DNA from: Atkinsonella hypoxylon
Lineage: Eukaryota; Ascomycota; Sordariomycetes; Hypocreales; Clavicipitaceae
Direction of reading: 5' to 3'
Assembly (NCBI GenBank): GCA_000729835.1
Contig: JFHB01000224.1
Coordinates: forward strand, 1-48,779
Length of the DNA stretch: 48,779 bases
Shown here: positions 10,739 to 20,245 of the stretch, piece after piece
Position numbering within the stretch: position 1 is the first letter of the stretch
Layout of the letters: each line of letters begins with the position of its first letter
Program-made: the position numbers and the translations under genes
The notes under the pieces: generated by a model
The model's database searches: none
Seen by the model: only the letters and a program-made list of their open reading frames with translations
Told to the model about the DNA's origin: nothing

Positions 10739-11223
10739 CATGGATGCGGGCACGCAAATAATGCACTGGACCTAACCAAATCGAGTAAGGTCACTTTTTA
10801 GGTGATCCCTACCTAAAAGTACATTTAATGTTTCTCTTTATGCTATAAGGCCCTATATATCACCAGATATATATATAATAACGCTAAAAGTGCATTTTTT
10901 TATGTCTTTTTTTTTTTCGCGAAAAAGAGAGAATAGCTATTACTAGCGATATATAGTAATTCTGATATAAATAAAGTAGTTATTATTACTTAAAGCTATT
11001 TCTACGGGGGTTAAAGGGCTGTTACAGCAGCTGCTGTTGCGGCAGCGGCTGCCTAATTAGCGTTGTGGCCACTGTTGCAGCAAAAACAGCTCTATAGCTT
11101 GAAAAGAAACATCAGAGGTACTTCTACACTAAAAATAGGTGTGCAGGGACCCTTTGGTTAGGTCCAGTGCGTTAACTAACTATTTGTTTTCTCCAGTGCA
11201 TTATTTGCGTGCCCCATGGATGC
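10739..11223. mobile_element. 467-bp non-autonomous DNA transposon with 9-bp target duplication
   Basis: The element spans 10748-11214 and is flanked by the direct repeat CATGGATGC (10739-10747 and 11215-11223). Its outer 23 bases are perfect inverted repeats, starting GGGCACGCAAATAATGCACT. The left repeat continues CTGGACCTAACCAAA (to 10780). At the right end the same continuation is present, but displaced inwards: an 18-base inverted match to 10763-10780 lies at 11153-11170, separated by about 21 bases that follow a second copy of the GCACTGGA word. The interior is AT-rich, has no open frame of note, and holds a hairpin around 10791-10822 and CTAAAAGT words. A 9-bp duplication and long GGG-starting inverted repeats suggest a Mutator-like (MULE) MITE; hAT elements usually make 8 bp. 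The exact 9-bp duplication implies fairly recent insertion. Confidence 0.85.
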
Positions 11224-11280
11224 GTGCCCCACGCGCCAATTTTAGCAATTGTTTAGTTACTAGTAGCATTTTCGGCGTTT

Positions 11281-11795
11281 CTACATTTGTACTCCAAACA
11301 TCAAAATCGCCAAGGCTGGCACTGTTAGCATGATCGAAGTTGGGGCATTGAAATAGACAAAGTTGATTATGAAGTCAATGGCGGTGGGGTCGGTGTTGAG
11401 CCAGTATTAGTTTGCTTGCAAGCCCAAGCTAGCCGCAAAAGCAGCAGCGTTGCCTGGCGAAGGAGGGCTCGAAGTTCGAGTATCAATGCTCCTCATCAAG
11501 GTAAACATCTTGACCATTTCCTCTGCCCCAACAAGAGCGCCATGATTATTGGCTGACATTATGATGGGTGTGCCTTCCGCTTTCCAGCAGCGTCCATACC
11601 AAAGCAGCAAACTACCAGCTCTTCGTCTGTTTGAATCGAGTTTGCGCAATTTTGCAAATGTTTGCGAGTGTACGGCCACAGATTTCTGCTTGAAAAATCG
11701 TCAAGTGCGCTTGTAGGCGGTATTATCGATGTGCAAAGGAAGGGCGGTTTCTGCTGACTGAGAACGTGTCGTAACGTGATATTTTGGTCAGCCAT
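11281..11795 (-). pseudogene. Frameshifted gene relic of unknown family
   Basis: Two overlapping minus-strand frames look like parts of one protein. The first (11795 to about 11590) begins with a good ATG and runs MADQNITLRHVLSQ... to CCFGMDAAGK. The second takes over at about 11600 with AEGTPIIMSANNHGALVGAEEM... and ends at a TAA after GLQAN, beyond which the same frame continues with YWLNTDPTAIDFIINFVYF... and a hydrophobic stretch (MLTVPALAILMFGV) up to a TAG at 11281. A frameshift plus one internal stop (TAA from CAA would fit) would explain the break. No intron signal fits the junction well. I do not recognise the protein. It sits immediately right of the transposon. Confidence 0.35.
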
Positions 11796-11846
11796 CTTAG
11801 CGACTCAGGATTACAACGGAGCGTCGCAATGAAAGGCTGGCCTAGG

Positions 11847-12011
11847 AAAACTGAGAGTTATATATTTATAGCAGACGGAAGCTTTTAACAACTAACAGCC
11901 ATATACTTATAGCAGACGGAAGCTTTTGAAAACTGAGAGCTATAAGTTAGTAACTAACGGGAGCTTCTGAAATCTAACTGCTATATACCTATACTGGACG
12001 GTAGCTTTCTT
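11847..12011. repeat. Four degenerate 41-bp tandem repeats
   Basis: Four units of about 41 bp follow each other. Each has a CTGAGAG or CTAAC word, then a TATA-rich middle, and closes with GACGGAAGCTTTT, ACGGGAGCTTCT or GACGGTAGCTTTC. The first two units are closest to each other. There is no coding frame. They lie just upstream (minus sense) of the broken gene at 11281-11795. Confidence 0.75.
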
Positions 12012-12572
12012 AGCCTCTCGTAGTTTGCTCAAAATGTGAAATCAACGGATAGCTGCATCCCGGGCTGCTGGTTTGGAGATATCAAAGGCTGCAACAGTCC
12101 GAAAGAATTTCCATCCTTCTACATTGTTCTTGCCGCTAAGAGATCCTGCTTACATACTACCTCTCTTATATAAATAGGTTCAATATATAGGGTTGCCCCT
12201 ACCAGGCCACGTAAGGTCGTTGGGCTTTAACTTACATATATGCCTTAGTAAAAGGTTGCTGCTAACCCACAAATACTTTCCATCTCCAATTTTGTATTTA
12301 GATTTCTTAAGACTTTCTACGTACACTTATGGGTTGACTCAAACTTGATAGTATAGCCTAAGTAGATCTAGTGATAATTCTTGAGGCTAGCGCTTCATGC
12401 AGAAAAAAGGTCTTTAGGGGACCCCGCGAAGCAGTTTATTGAGTAACCAGATCATGAGACTCATGACAAAATATGTTCCCGCGTTGATTTGGGCCGGACC
12501 GCCTCTGAAAATCAAACTGCCGGGTTCAGTGGGCTAGAATCTCATGGCTCGGCTTCAATTTCTCAACGCCAG
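12012..12572. other. Intergenic; nothing recognised
   Basis: Mixed composition with AT-rich patches and no supportable frame on either strand. It separates the decayed region from the glutathione S-transferase gene and includes that gene's 3' flank. Confidence 0.5.
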
Positions 12573-13419
12573 TTATTCTTCGTCCAGTTCTGGATAATGC
12601 CTCCAGATTCCATTAGAGTACGCGATGCGCCGATCGCTCGCAAGATATTGCTTAATGTTAGGCCTGTCCTTGACAGCCTCACACAATTTGAAGACTCCAT
12701 CATACTTGCCCGACTCTCTCAGTTTCTTCATCGTTTTGGGAAAAGCATACTCTGTTCCATGCATACCCTGGTGCGTCGTGTTAGCTCTCCGATAGTCAAA
12801 GTGACCTCATTCGGCCCTGGGCCAAGATTACCTGGAAGAGCACCAAATCTGCATATGTAAGCTTCCCACCGTAAAGCCAAGGGCCGTCGCCACTGGCCGC
12901 GGCGTCAATAACACGCTGAGCCCAAGCAAGGAACTTCAGTAAGCGCTCTCCAGTAAATGACTTGGCTCGTTTCTTGGCCTCTGGTTTCTGATCGTCGTAG
13001 TACCAAGCAGCAGCGACCGGGTGATGTGTCTCGTGCACCTCGTTGGATAGAAAATCTAAGATGGTAAGGACAATCCCATTGAGTTGAAAGACGCTGTTTG
13101 CTTCGACTGGGGCTAGTCCGAGCTTAGGCGCAAGATAGAGCAAGATGTTGGGGGTCTGAGAGATGATCAAGTCCCCATGCTTGAGCGCTGGACAGGCTAG
13201 GATTGGCGCATTGTTCTTGTCGTCTTTGTAATCTGCCCTGATGAAACTCAAGACCTTCGGGGTAGCTTGATCCCCATGCTTGGCTATGTCAACGTACGGT
13301 ACTCCTGCCTCCTCGAAGAGCAATCGAATAAACTCGGCGCGTCCGGGAATGCCCGGCCAGTAGATGAGCTCATATTGGGAGTCGTCGTCGTTGAGGCGAT
13401 TGCTGTGAGGTTCGGTCAT
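12573..13419 (-). CDS. Glutathione S-transferase-like protein (2 exons)
   Basis: Coding exons are 13419-12832 and 12767-12573, with a 64-bp GT-AG intron (12768-12831) carrying a GCTAAC branch site. The join is in phase and gives LVLFQ-GMHGTEYAFPKTMKKL, the expected continuous helix of the family. The product is 260 aa, a normal length. The N-terminal thioredoxin-fold half starts ELIYWPGIPGRAEFIRLLFEEAGV, typical of sigma/Nu-type fungal GSTs. A TPNILLYLAPKLGL segment supplies the glutathione-binding region, and the C-terminal all-helical half ends with the ASDRRIAYSNGIWRHYPEL tail common to fungal homologues. The start is the ATG at 13419, in an AAAAATG context; upstream in-frame codons are not ATG. 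Predicted role: glutathione conjugation of electrophiles, cytosolic. Confidence 0.9.
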
Positions 13420-14023
13420 TTTTGCAGGTAACAAGGATGTGCTGAATGGAATTATTGAGGAGACCTAGCTCTATTTTCGCCAATTGGGGAGTTCTGATGC
13501 GAGGATGGTGAAGATGGTAACCGCAAGAGGCGGGGTAGAACCTTTGCGGGGTGGGAGAAGCGAAGTCATCCCAAGCTCCTTCCTTATTGCCGAGGTCCTG
13601 TCCATGTCGAATCGGGTCTGGTCTGGTTACTAGGTATTCCGTAGACATGTAACTATCCTGACTCCACAGCGCCCCGGTCTGGTCTGGCGCTTGGCGTGCC
13701 CAGGACGAGCCCGTGCACCCACTGTACTTCTAGCCTCGTATCACTTTAGCGTGATATGAAGTACCAGTTGACCTCACTCCGAAGATCAGCGGTTCTAACC
13801 GGCGGCACATCCTTGTCAATACACAATTGGAGCCACTGCGGTACAAGGAGATAGTCATGCTGAACTGAGGTGGTCATTTCTACGGAGTACTTTGTGCTCT
13901 TCACCGGGCTGCAGACTGAGCTAGAATTCGAAATGGGCATTGAGCGTCGAGCAACTACCCCGCCTCCACTCACGCCTCGGAGCCATCGTAAACGAACTTC
14001 CTTCTCGGCTTCTTTAACACGAT

Positions 14024-16940
14024 ATGGACGAGAAAAACGGGCTCCCTCCCTACTCGCCACCGCCGCATCTCCCGGTGAATAGACATGGGTCCCCGTGCAG
14101 CGATTCGGGCCGTGTTCGCTTTCGTCGGAGCATTCGACGAACCCGAGCCGTCAAGTTCTTCGCTCTGGCCTGTCTTTCGCTCATTGTTCTTGCACAATGG
14201 AAGCAAATATGGCGCGCTGACCGTCGTGCTGCAGCATTGTCCATCGATAAGCTCAATGACGATTTAAGAACATGCAAGAGGCTCCGCCATAAACCGCAAG
14301 ATCCAATTGGACTTGGCCGTGACAAAAACGCTCGATACATTGACGGCGCTCGTCCCACGCTCATCCAAAATGCCGCTGTCTGGATCGGAGAACCTGTCAA
14401 AGGAACAAGTGACAAAGATGCGCGAGCCGGCAAGGGCTGGGAATGGACCACAAGCGATGTGTATCTGGAACATGGCCTGATCAAGAGAGTCGAGCGGGAC
14501 ATACCCGCGGCCTCGTTGCCCAACAATACCTACATTTACAAGGCCGAAGGCAGGCAGCTCACATCTGGTATTATCGACATGCACAGCCATGCCGGTGTGT
14601 TTTCACTCCCAAGTCTCCGTGGGAGCGCCGATGTCAACGAAGTGTCCGACAACATTACTCCATATGTTCGCTCTATTGACGGCATCCTCGTCCTCGACCA
14701 GCAGATCCAGGTGATCAAGTCTGGGGGCGTGACAACGTCACTGATCCTGCCCGGATCAAGCAACAATATCGCCGGCGAGGCCTACCTCATCAAGCATGCT
14801 GTTGGCAAGAAGGATGGACGTGAAGAACTGAGCGCCAATGACATGCTTGCTGACCCTGAGCATCATTGGCGCTATATGAAGATGGCCTGTGGCGAGAACC
14901 CAAAAGGGAATTTCGGACTTAAATCCAACGGTCGTTATTCCAGCCGCCTGGGGGAGAGCTTTGCCTTTCGACAGGCATTTAAGGAGTCGCGGGACTATGT
15001 ACAAAGACAGGATGATTGGTGCAACAAGGCCGAGGCTGTTGGCGTGGAGAACATGGACGAATATCTTCCGCAGGAGCTTGAGTGGGAGGCTTTGGGTGCT
15101 GCCATGCGCGGACAAGTTCATATTAATATCCACTGTTACACGATTCCGGACTTGGAGGCAATGGTCGATCACACCAACGAGTTTAAGTTTCCTGTTCGAA
15201 CATTCCACCATGCGCACCAAACGTATCTGGTTCCCGAGGCACGTATAAAGCTCCAAACTGAACCTGTGAACGGCCTACTGACTGTGAGGAAAGATACTAA
15301 AGCGTACTTGGGGCGGCCGCCCTCCAGCTTCTGCTCTCTTCGCCGACAATATGTACTACAAGGCCGAGTCATATATCGCTTCTGAATATGCCGGCAAGAT
15401 TCTATATGAGCATGGTTTGACTCCGGTATATGTTAGTGACAACCCCGTTCTCAACGCTCAACATGTCCTTTTTGAAGCTGCAAAGGCATATCACTATGGC
15501 CTGCCATATCATGCCGCGCTGGCCAGTGTAACCGCGGCGCCGGCCGAAGAGCTTGGGATGGGCAATCGCCTGGGCAAAGTAAAATCCGGCCATGATGCCG
15601 ACATTGTCATTTGGGACAGCGACCCGCTCAGTGTCGGAGCCACGCCCGTGCAAGTATGGATAGACGGAACGGCCCAGTTCACTGCGCCTGTTTACCACAA
15701 CAAGCCGATAGAGAAACCAACAACCCCGGGCATAGCGCCGAGTGACGCCGTGTCCGAGCCAACAGAGGTTGCCGATGCTTTATTCAAAGGCATCACAAAG
15801 GTGCTCCTGTCAGATTACGATGGAATGCAGGTGGAAGACGGACAAGTCAATGTAGCCATATCAAGAGGTAAAATTACCTGCGTTGGTGCTTGCGAATCCG
15901 AGTTCGAAGCTGCGACGGGAAAAGGTGTCAAGGTAGTGGAGGTAAAGGATGGATACCTCACGCATGCCTTTACCGGCGTAGCTGGTACTCTTGGCTTGAA
16001 CGAGATTGACGCAGAGGAAAGCGCGGACAACGGTGACAATGCCGAAACCTTCACCCGGGCCATTGACGGGCTGATGCTCGACGGCAAGAAGCTCCGTGCT
16101 GGCGCGCGATACGGCGTGACAAGAGCGATTTCTGCGCCCAAGTTCAAGGGTCAGCAATCGCACTTCGGCACGAGCGTGGGCTTCGTCACTACTGCGCAGA
16201 CGAGCGTGGAAAAGGGAGCCATCTTTGCGCGCGACGCAGCGGTTCATTATACCCTTAGCGCCAGCGTACGCAGTGCCTCGAAGAGCTACACAGAGAGTTT
16301 CGGGGCTTTGCGCAAGAAACTGCTTGGCGCGATCAAGGCGAAGGAGCCGGAGCCTTACACAGAGGCAGCTTACCTGAAGAAGGTCGTAGCAGGCGAGCTT
16401 GTGCTCGCCTTGACAATCAACAGTGCAGACGGCATTGCATCAGCGCTGCGTATCAAGTCGGACGTGGAAGGTGTACTCAAGACTACCAAGATCAAGATGG
16501 CCATCATTGGCGGCGCCGAGTCTCATCTTGTGGCAGCAGAGCTCGCAGCCGCGTCTGTGGGCGTTGTCCTCACGCCGCTGCAGGCTATTCCCATGTCATG
16601 GGATGCAAGACGTGTATTGACCGGCGCACCGCTCACCAACGGCACGGCAGTAGACTGGCTTGTCGCAGCTGGGGTCACGGTCGCGATTGGTCTGCCGGAG
16701 GACTGGGTGGTTCGGGATCTGGGGTTTGAGGCGGGCACGGCGTTCCGCAACGGCGACGGCCGCTTCACGGAGAAGACGGCGCTGGATTTGGTGAGCAGCA
16801 ATGTATACGCTGTGCTTGGGCTTGGCGCTGATGATGGGGGCGCGGAGCATTTCATTGTGAGCGAGGGCAGTCCGCTTTGCGTTGGGTCGAGGATCAGGGC
16901 TGTTGGGTCTGGGCGGGGGACGGTGTCCTTGTATGTGTGA
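14024..16940 (+). CDS. Membrane-anchored amidohydrolase, tandem TIM-barrel type (2 exons)
   Basis: Coding exons are 14024-15238 and 15294-16940; the product is 953 aa. The 55-bp intron (15239-15293) starts GCACGT after an exon-ending GAG and ends GGAAAG, with a CTGAC branch word, so it reads as a GC-AG intron. Splicing in phase restores TYLVPE-ILKRTWGGRPPASALFADNMYY, the family's continuous block. Residues 43-59 form one transmembrane helix after a short basic N-terminus, so a type II membrane or secreted position is likely. The first amidohydrolase domain has the metal-binding HxH (H187, H189 in SGIIDMHSHA), an HCY element, the HHAH segment (395-398) and YVSDNP. The second half (about 560-950) repeats the fold but lacks HxH (GYLTHAFTG), so it is probably non-catalytic. 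The substrate is unknown; imidazolonepropionase-like enzymes are the nearest kin. Confidence 0.85.
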
Positions 16941-18124
16941 ATGAAGGTATACCTGGGCTTTATATAAGATTGAAATGGCGACTTGGTCACTTGCATTCAT
17001 GGCTCATCTACGAAGATCGAGTCAACCGCGCGGCTGGGACCTGAATCCCGCCGAGCTGACTTTCCATCAGCGGATATTCCAGGGAGACGAACTAGTGGCC
17101 GCCTGCCTTGACTGTTCTTCACTGATGTGCTTGCAATCGATGCTACATGATTGCTTGTAAATCGGTACATGTTCTTTGATCGTCTCTTTGTTGGGAGGGG
17201 GCAATGAAGCGTGCGTTATCACTTAACTCACTCACTGCTGCTCACTGCTCATTGAAAGCTCACTCATTCTCACTCATACTCGCCTTATGCCATCCTAGGC
17301 GACAAGAGCCACCAGACGCATCCATCACCTCCCTCAAGAACCGCGTCCCCAAGATCCTCCGCCCCCAAAGCTATCGTCTTTATCACAGCACACTGATCCA
17401 CCGCATCCCCAACCATCGTATCCAAGCCCCATCACAACCTCCACCACGACTACCACGGGTCCCCCCCCTTGCCTCGTACGAAATCCACTTTCAAGTCTGA
17501 GAAAGATTGGGGCCATTGTAGCTAAGCTCGGGCTTGGGTATCGTGAACACCAGAGGACGATTCTTTAGCTGCTGCTGAACGAACTGGACGGTCCCGTCGC
17601 CGCGTCAGGAGGAAGGCAAGTAACTACCGAATGGACCGAATCTGCCGGCATTTGAAATTTCAATCCAAGGGATGGGTAACATTTCAGTGTCTGCAATTCC
17701 CAGCTAGTAGCGTCATTTAATCCATGTATCACAAAGCGGCAACCAGCTAGTCCCGAAACAGCAACCTGCCAATCCCTTTCGTATTAAATCCCCCTGCGTG
17801 CCAAGACGACGGATGAGCTAGTCGACCAATCAGATAGATGGTAGTAGAGTCGACGATAACGTGGGCCCTTGCTGGTGTCGTAGGCACGCAAAGAGTCAGT
17901 ATAAGGATCAACAGCTTCCAGTCCTTTGTTTTCTATGTGAAACCGTTGCACGGGCATGGCAGGCACTAACGCAGCTAATTAACCTGTGCGGCGAGTTCCA
18001 CTCATTGCCGTCAGTTCCGAGAAGCCAGCGTTCAGGAAGAAATGCTATATAATAACCACACGATGCTGCGAGAATGATCCGCTTGAAACCTCCTTTCTGG
18101 CCGTGTCGCACAAGTTCCTGAGAA
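16941..18124. other. Intergenic; nothing recognised
   Basis: 1.2 kb between two plus-strand genes. It contains CACTC-rich and CCACC-rich stretches (17215-17480) that give short frames of biased composition but no convincing gene. The right part should hold the promoter of the FAD oxidoreductase gene; CTATATAATA at 18043-18052 is a possible TATA element about 75 bp before its ATG. Confidence 0.45.
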
Positions 18125-19510
18125 ATGCGCTCACTCTACAGTCTCACCTTTGCTGGTCTCGTCCTCGCCGTCTCGGCGGCATCCTCCTATGCCCCCGGGG
18201 CCGGAGGTCCGAAGATTATCGTGCGCGACGTGTGCATCCTGGGAGGCGGCAGCACGGGCGTCTACGCGGCCGTCCAGCTGAAAGAAAAGGGCCACAGCGT
18301 GGCAATTGTCGAGAAGGAGCACTTGCTCGGTGGCCACGGGGAGACGCTCTACCTCCCGGACTCGCAGTACGTCAACCTCGGCATCGAGGGCTTCTTCAAC
18401 AATGGCGTGACGCGCAACTACTTCCGACAGCTCAACATAGACTATGAGCCCCTCCTCCCGGCAAGCTTCCAGACGGACCACGTCAATTTCAGGACCGGCA
18501 ACAGGGTCGCCTCCAACAGCAACATCCTGGGGATCCTCGCCGGCTCCGCCATCTACCGGGCTGCCATCCAGAAATACAGCTATCTGGCCGAGGGCGTGTA
18601 CAACTTGCCCGACAAGGTCCCCGAGGAGCTTCTGAGCCCCTTTCGAGACTTTATCAAGAAGTACTACCTCGAGTCCACGCTGTCGACCGTCTTCATGTTT
18701 GCGCAGAATGTGGGCAATATCCTTGACGCGCCCCTGCTCTACATCCTTCAGAATTTCGGCATCCCGCAGATCAACGCGCTGCTGGAGGGCGGGTATATAC
18801 GGCCCACGAAGGGGGTGTACGAGCTTTTCCGCCAGGCGGGCATCTTCGTCGGCGAGCAAAGCGTCTTCCTGAACAGCACGGCCGTCGACGTCAAGCGAAA
18901 TGCGACGGGCGTTCAGGTGACCATCCGAGATGGCAGTGGGCGCGAGACCATCATCCAGGCCAAGAAGCTCCTCGTTACCTTCCCGCCTACGCTCGAGGCT
19001 CTGAAGGGCTTCGACCTGAGTCAAGATGAGACGTCGTTGTTTTCCAAATGGATACACAGAGACTACTATACCGCCGTGGTCACCAACACCGGTCTTCCCA
19101 ATCACATCATTGCCAATGTCGACCCGGCCAATCAGCCCGGCAGCCTACCCAACATGCCGTTCGTGTGGCAATTCGAGTACTCTGGCGTGCCGGGATACTT
19201 CATGGTCAAGGTCGTGGGCGAGAACAACTTCACTGCGCAGGAGGCAAAGGACTTGATCCGAGCGGACCTCAAGCGCATGGGTCAGACAGGTGTATATCCT
19301 ACCAAGGACCCCGAGATTGCGGCATTTGCCTCTCATTCACCTGAGACGATGATGGTGTCGATTGACGAGATACGTGGGGGGTTTTACAAGAAGTTGTATG
19401 GCTTGCAGAGCCACCTCAGCACGTACTGGACGGGCTACACGTTCTGCACTGATTATTCCACCCCTCTATGGAGCTACACTGGGACTGTTCTAGCTATGAT
19501 GAAGCTATAG
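18125..19510 (+). CDS. Secreted FAD-dependent oxidoreductase, amine-oxidase-like
   Basis: An intronless gene for 461 aa. The N-terminus has a signal peptide (hydrophobic core about residues 5-19, ending AVSAASS). A Rossmann dinucleotide-binding fold follows: VCILGGGSTGVYAAVQLKEK with the GGGSTG loop at 40-45, and an acidic residue closing the second strand in VAIVEKEHLLGGHGET. The VNLGIEGFFNN and IRPTKGVYELF segments and the C-terminal TGYTFCTDYSTPLWSYTG are shared with fungal proteins often labelled beta-cyclopiazonate dehydrogenase or flavin amine oxidase. No neighbouring cyclopiazonic acid genes are present, so that specific activity should not be assumed. The predicted role is oxidation of an unknown small molecule outside the cell or in the secretory system. 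Confidence 0.8.
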   Translation: MRSLYSLTFAGLVLAVSAASSYAPGAGGPKIIVRDVCILGGGSTGVYAAVQLKEKGHSVAIVEKEHLLGGHGETLYLPDSQYVNLGIEGFFNNGVTRNYFRQLNIDYEPLLPASFQTDHVNFRTGNRVASNSNILGILAGSAIYRAAIQKYSYLAEGVYNLPDKVPEELLSPFRDFIKKYYLESTLSTVFMFAQNVGNILDAPLLYILQNFGIPQINALLEGGYIRPTKGVYELFRQAGIFVGEQSVFLNSTAVDVKRNATGVQVTIRDGSGRETIIQAKKLLVTFPPTLEALKGFDLSQDETSLFSKWIHRDYYTAVVTNTGLPNHIIANVDPANQPGSLPNMPFVWQFEYSGVPGYFMVKVVGENNFTAQEAKDLIRADLKRMGQTGVYPTKDPEIAAFASHSPETMMVSIDEIRGGFYKKLYGLQSHLSTYWTGYTFCTDYSTPLWSYTGTVLAMMKL

Positions 19511-20245
19511 GGCGTAGAATGGTGCAGCTCAAGGACCTTGGGTTTTGGAATGCCATGCATCAAGCTTTTTTGGACTTTTCCCTCTCTCTAGTTTCAGTTT
19601 AGAACGGCAGGTTCAGAGTGATATAATTTCAGCAGTCAATACTTACCAGAGGCGTATTCGTAGCAAGTGTCGGATGAATCACGGATACCGCATCGGTTAC
19701 TATAGACGGATATGATCTCATTGGGAGCTATCGTGTGATACGGGTGCCGAAACCAATCACCTCGTTTGATCTGTGTATGTAATATCTTTCTAACCGAATT
19801 TGACAAGTCCTGATTGAGAAATGCTCAGGCAATCAAGTTCCCTCTAGCCTCAATGGTCCGGTTATACACGTTGCTACCAAAGCGTGACCTGGCACAAGCC
19901 ACTGAAATTGATATTGCAAGAGTCTGCTCCAGCGCCAAGTATCAAGTTGTAACTGCAACGCCATTTCCAGCCATCTGTGACATCAATGAGTACCTCGTCT
20001 ACATTGGCAGGACAGATATTGAACACATCCGCGGATGGGTCGACAAGGCGTCGACATGCAGAACCTCAATCCGTACAAAGAACATGGCTGAACGTACCAA
20101 CCCGAGCATAACAAGCACAACGGTTGAGCTCGGGATTGACTGCGCCTGAACGGTGGCATGGCTCAGCGGATCAATCAGCCGAGTGAGAGTGAGCAGCCTC
20201 CCAGGCGGCCCGGTCTTCCTCCTCGATCTTGCTGCCATTGACGCT
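19511..20245. other. Intergenic between convergent genes
   Basis: Holds the 3' flanks of the FAD oxidoreductase (plus) and the permease (minus). A 111-codon frame at 19814-20149 lacks an ATG at its start and resembles nothing known. No terminator-like or repeat structure was seen. Confidence 0.5.

Noticed and set aside
14050..14526. 158-codon minus-strand frame antisense to the amidohydrolase
   Set aside because: Shadow frame; the plus strand carries the conserved domain.
18131..19105. 324-codon minus-strand frame antisense to the FAD oxidoreductase
   Set aside because: A GC-rich antisense shadow of a well-supported gene, with no family resemblance.
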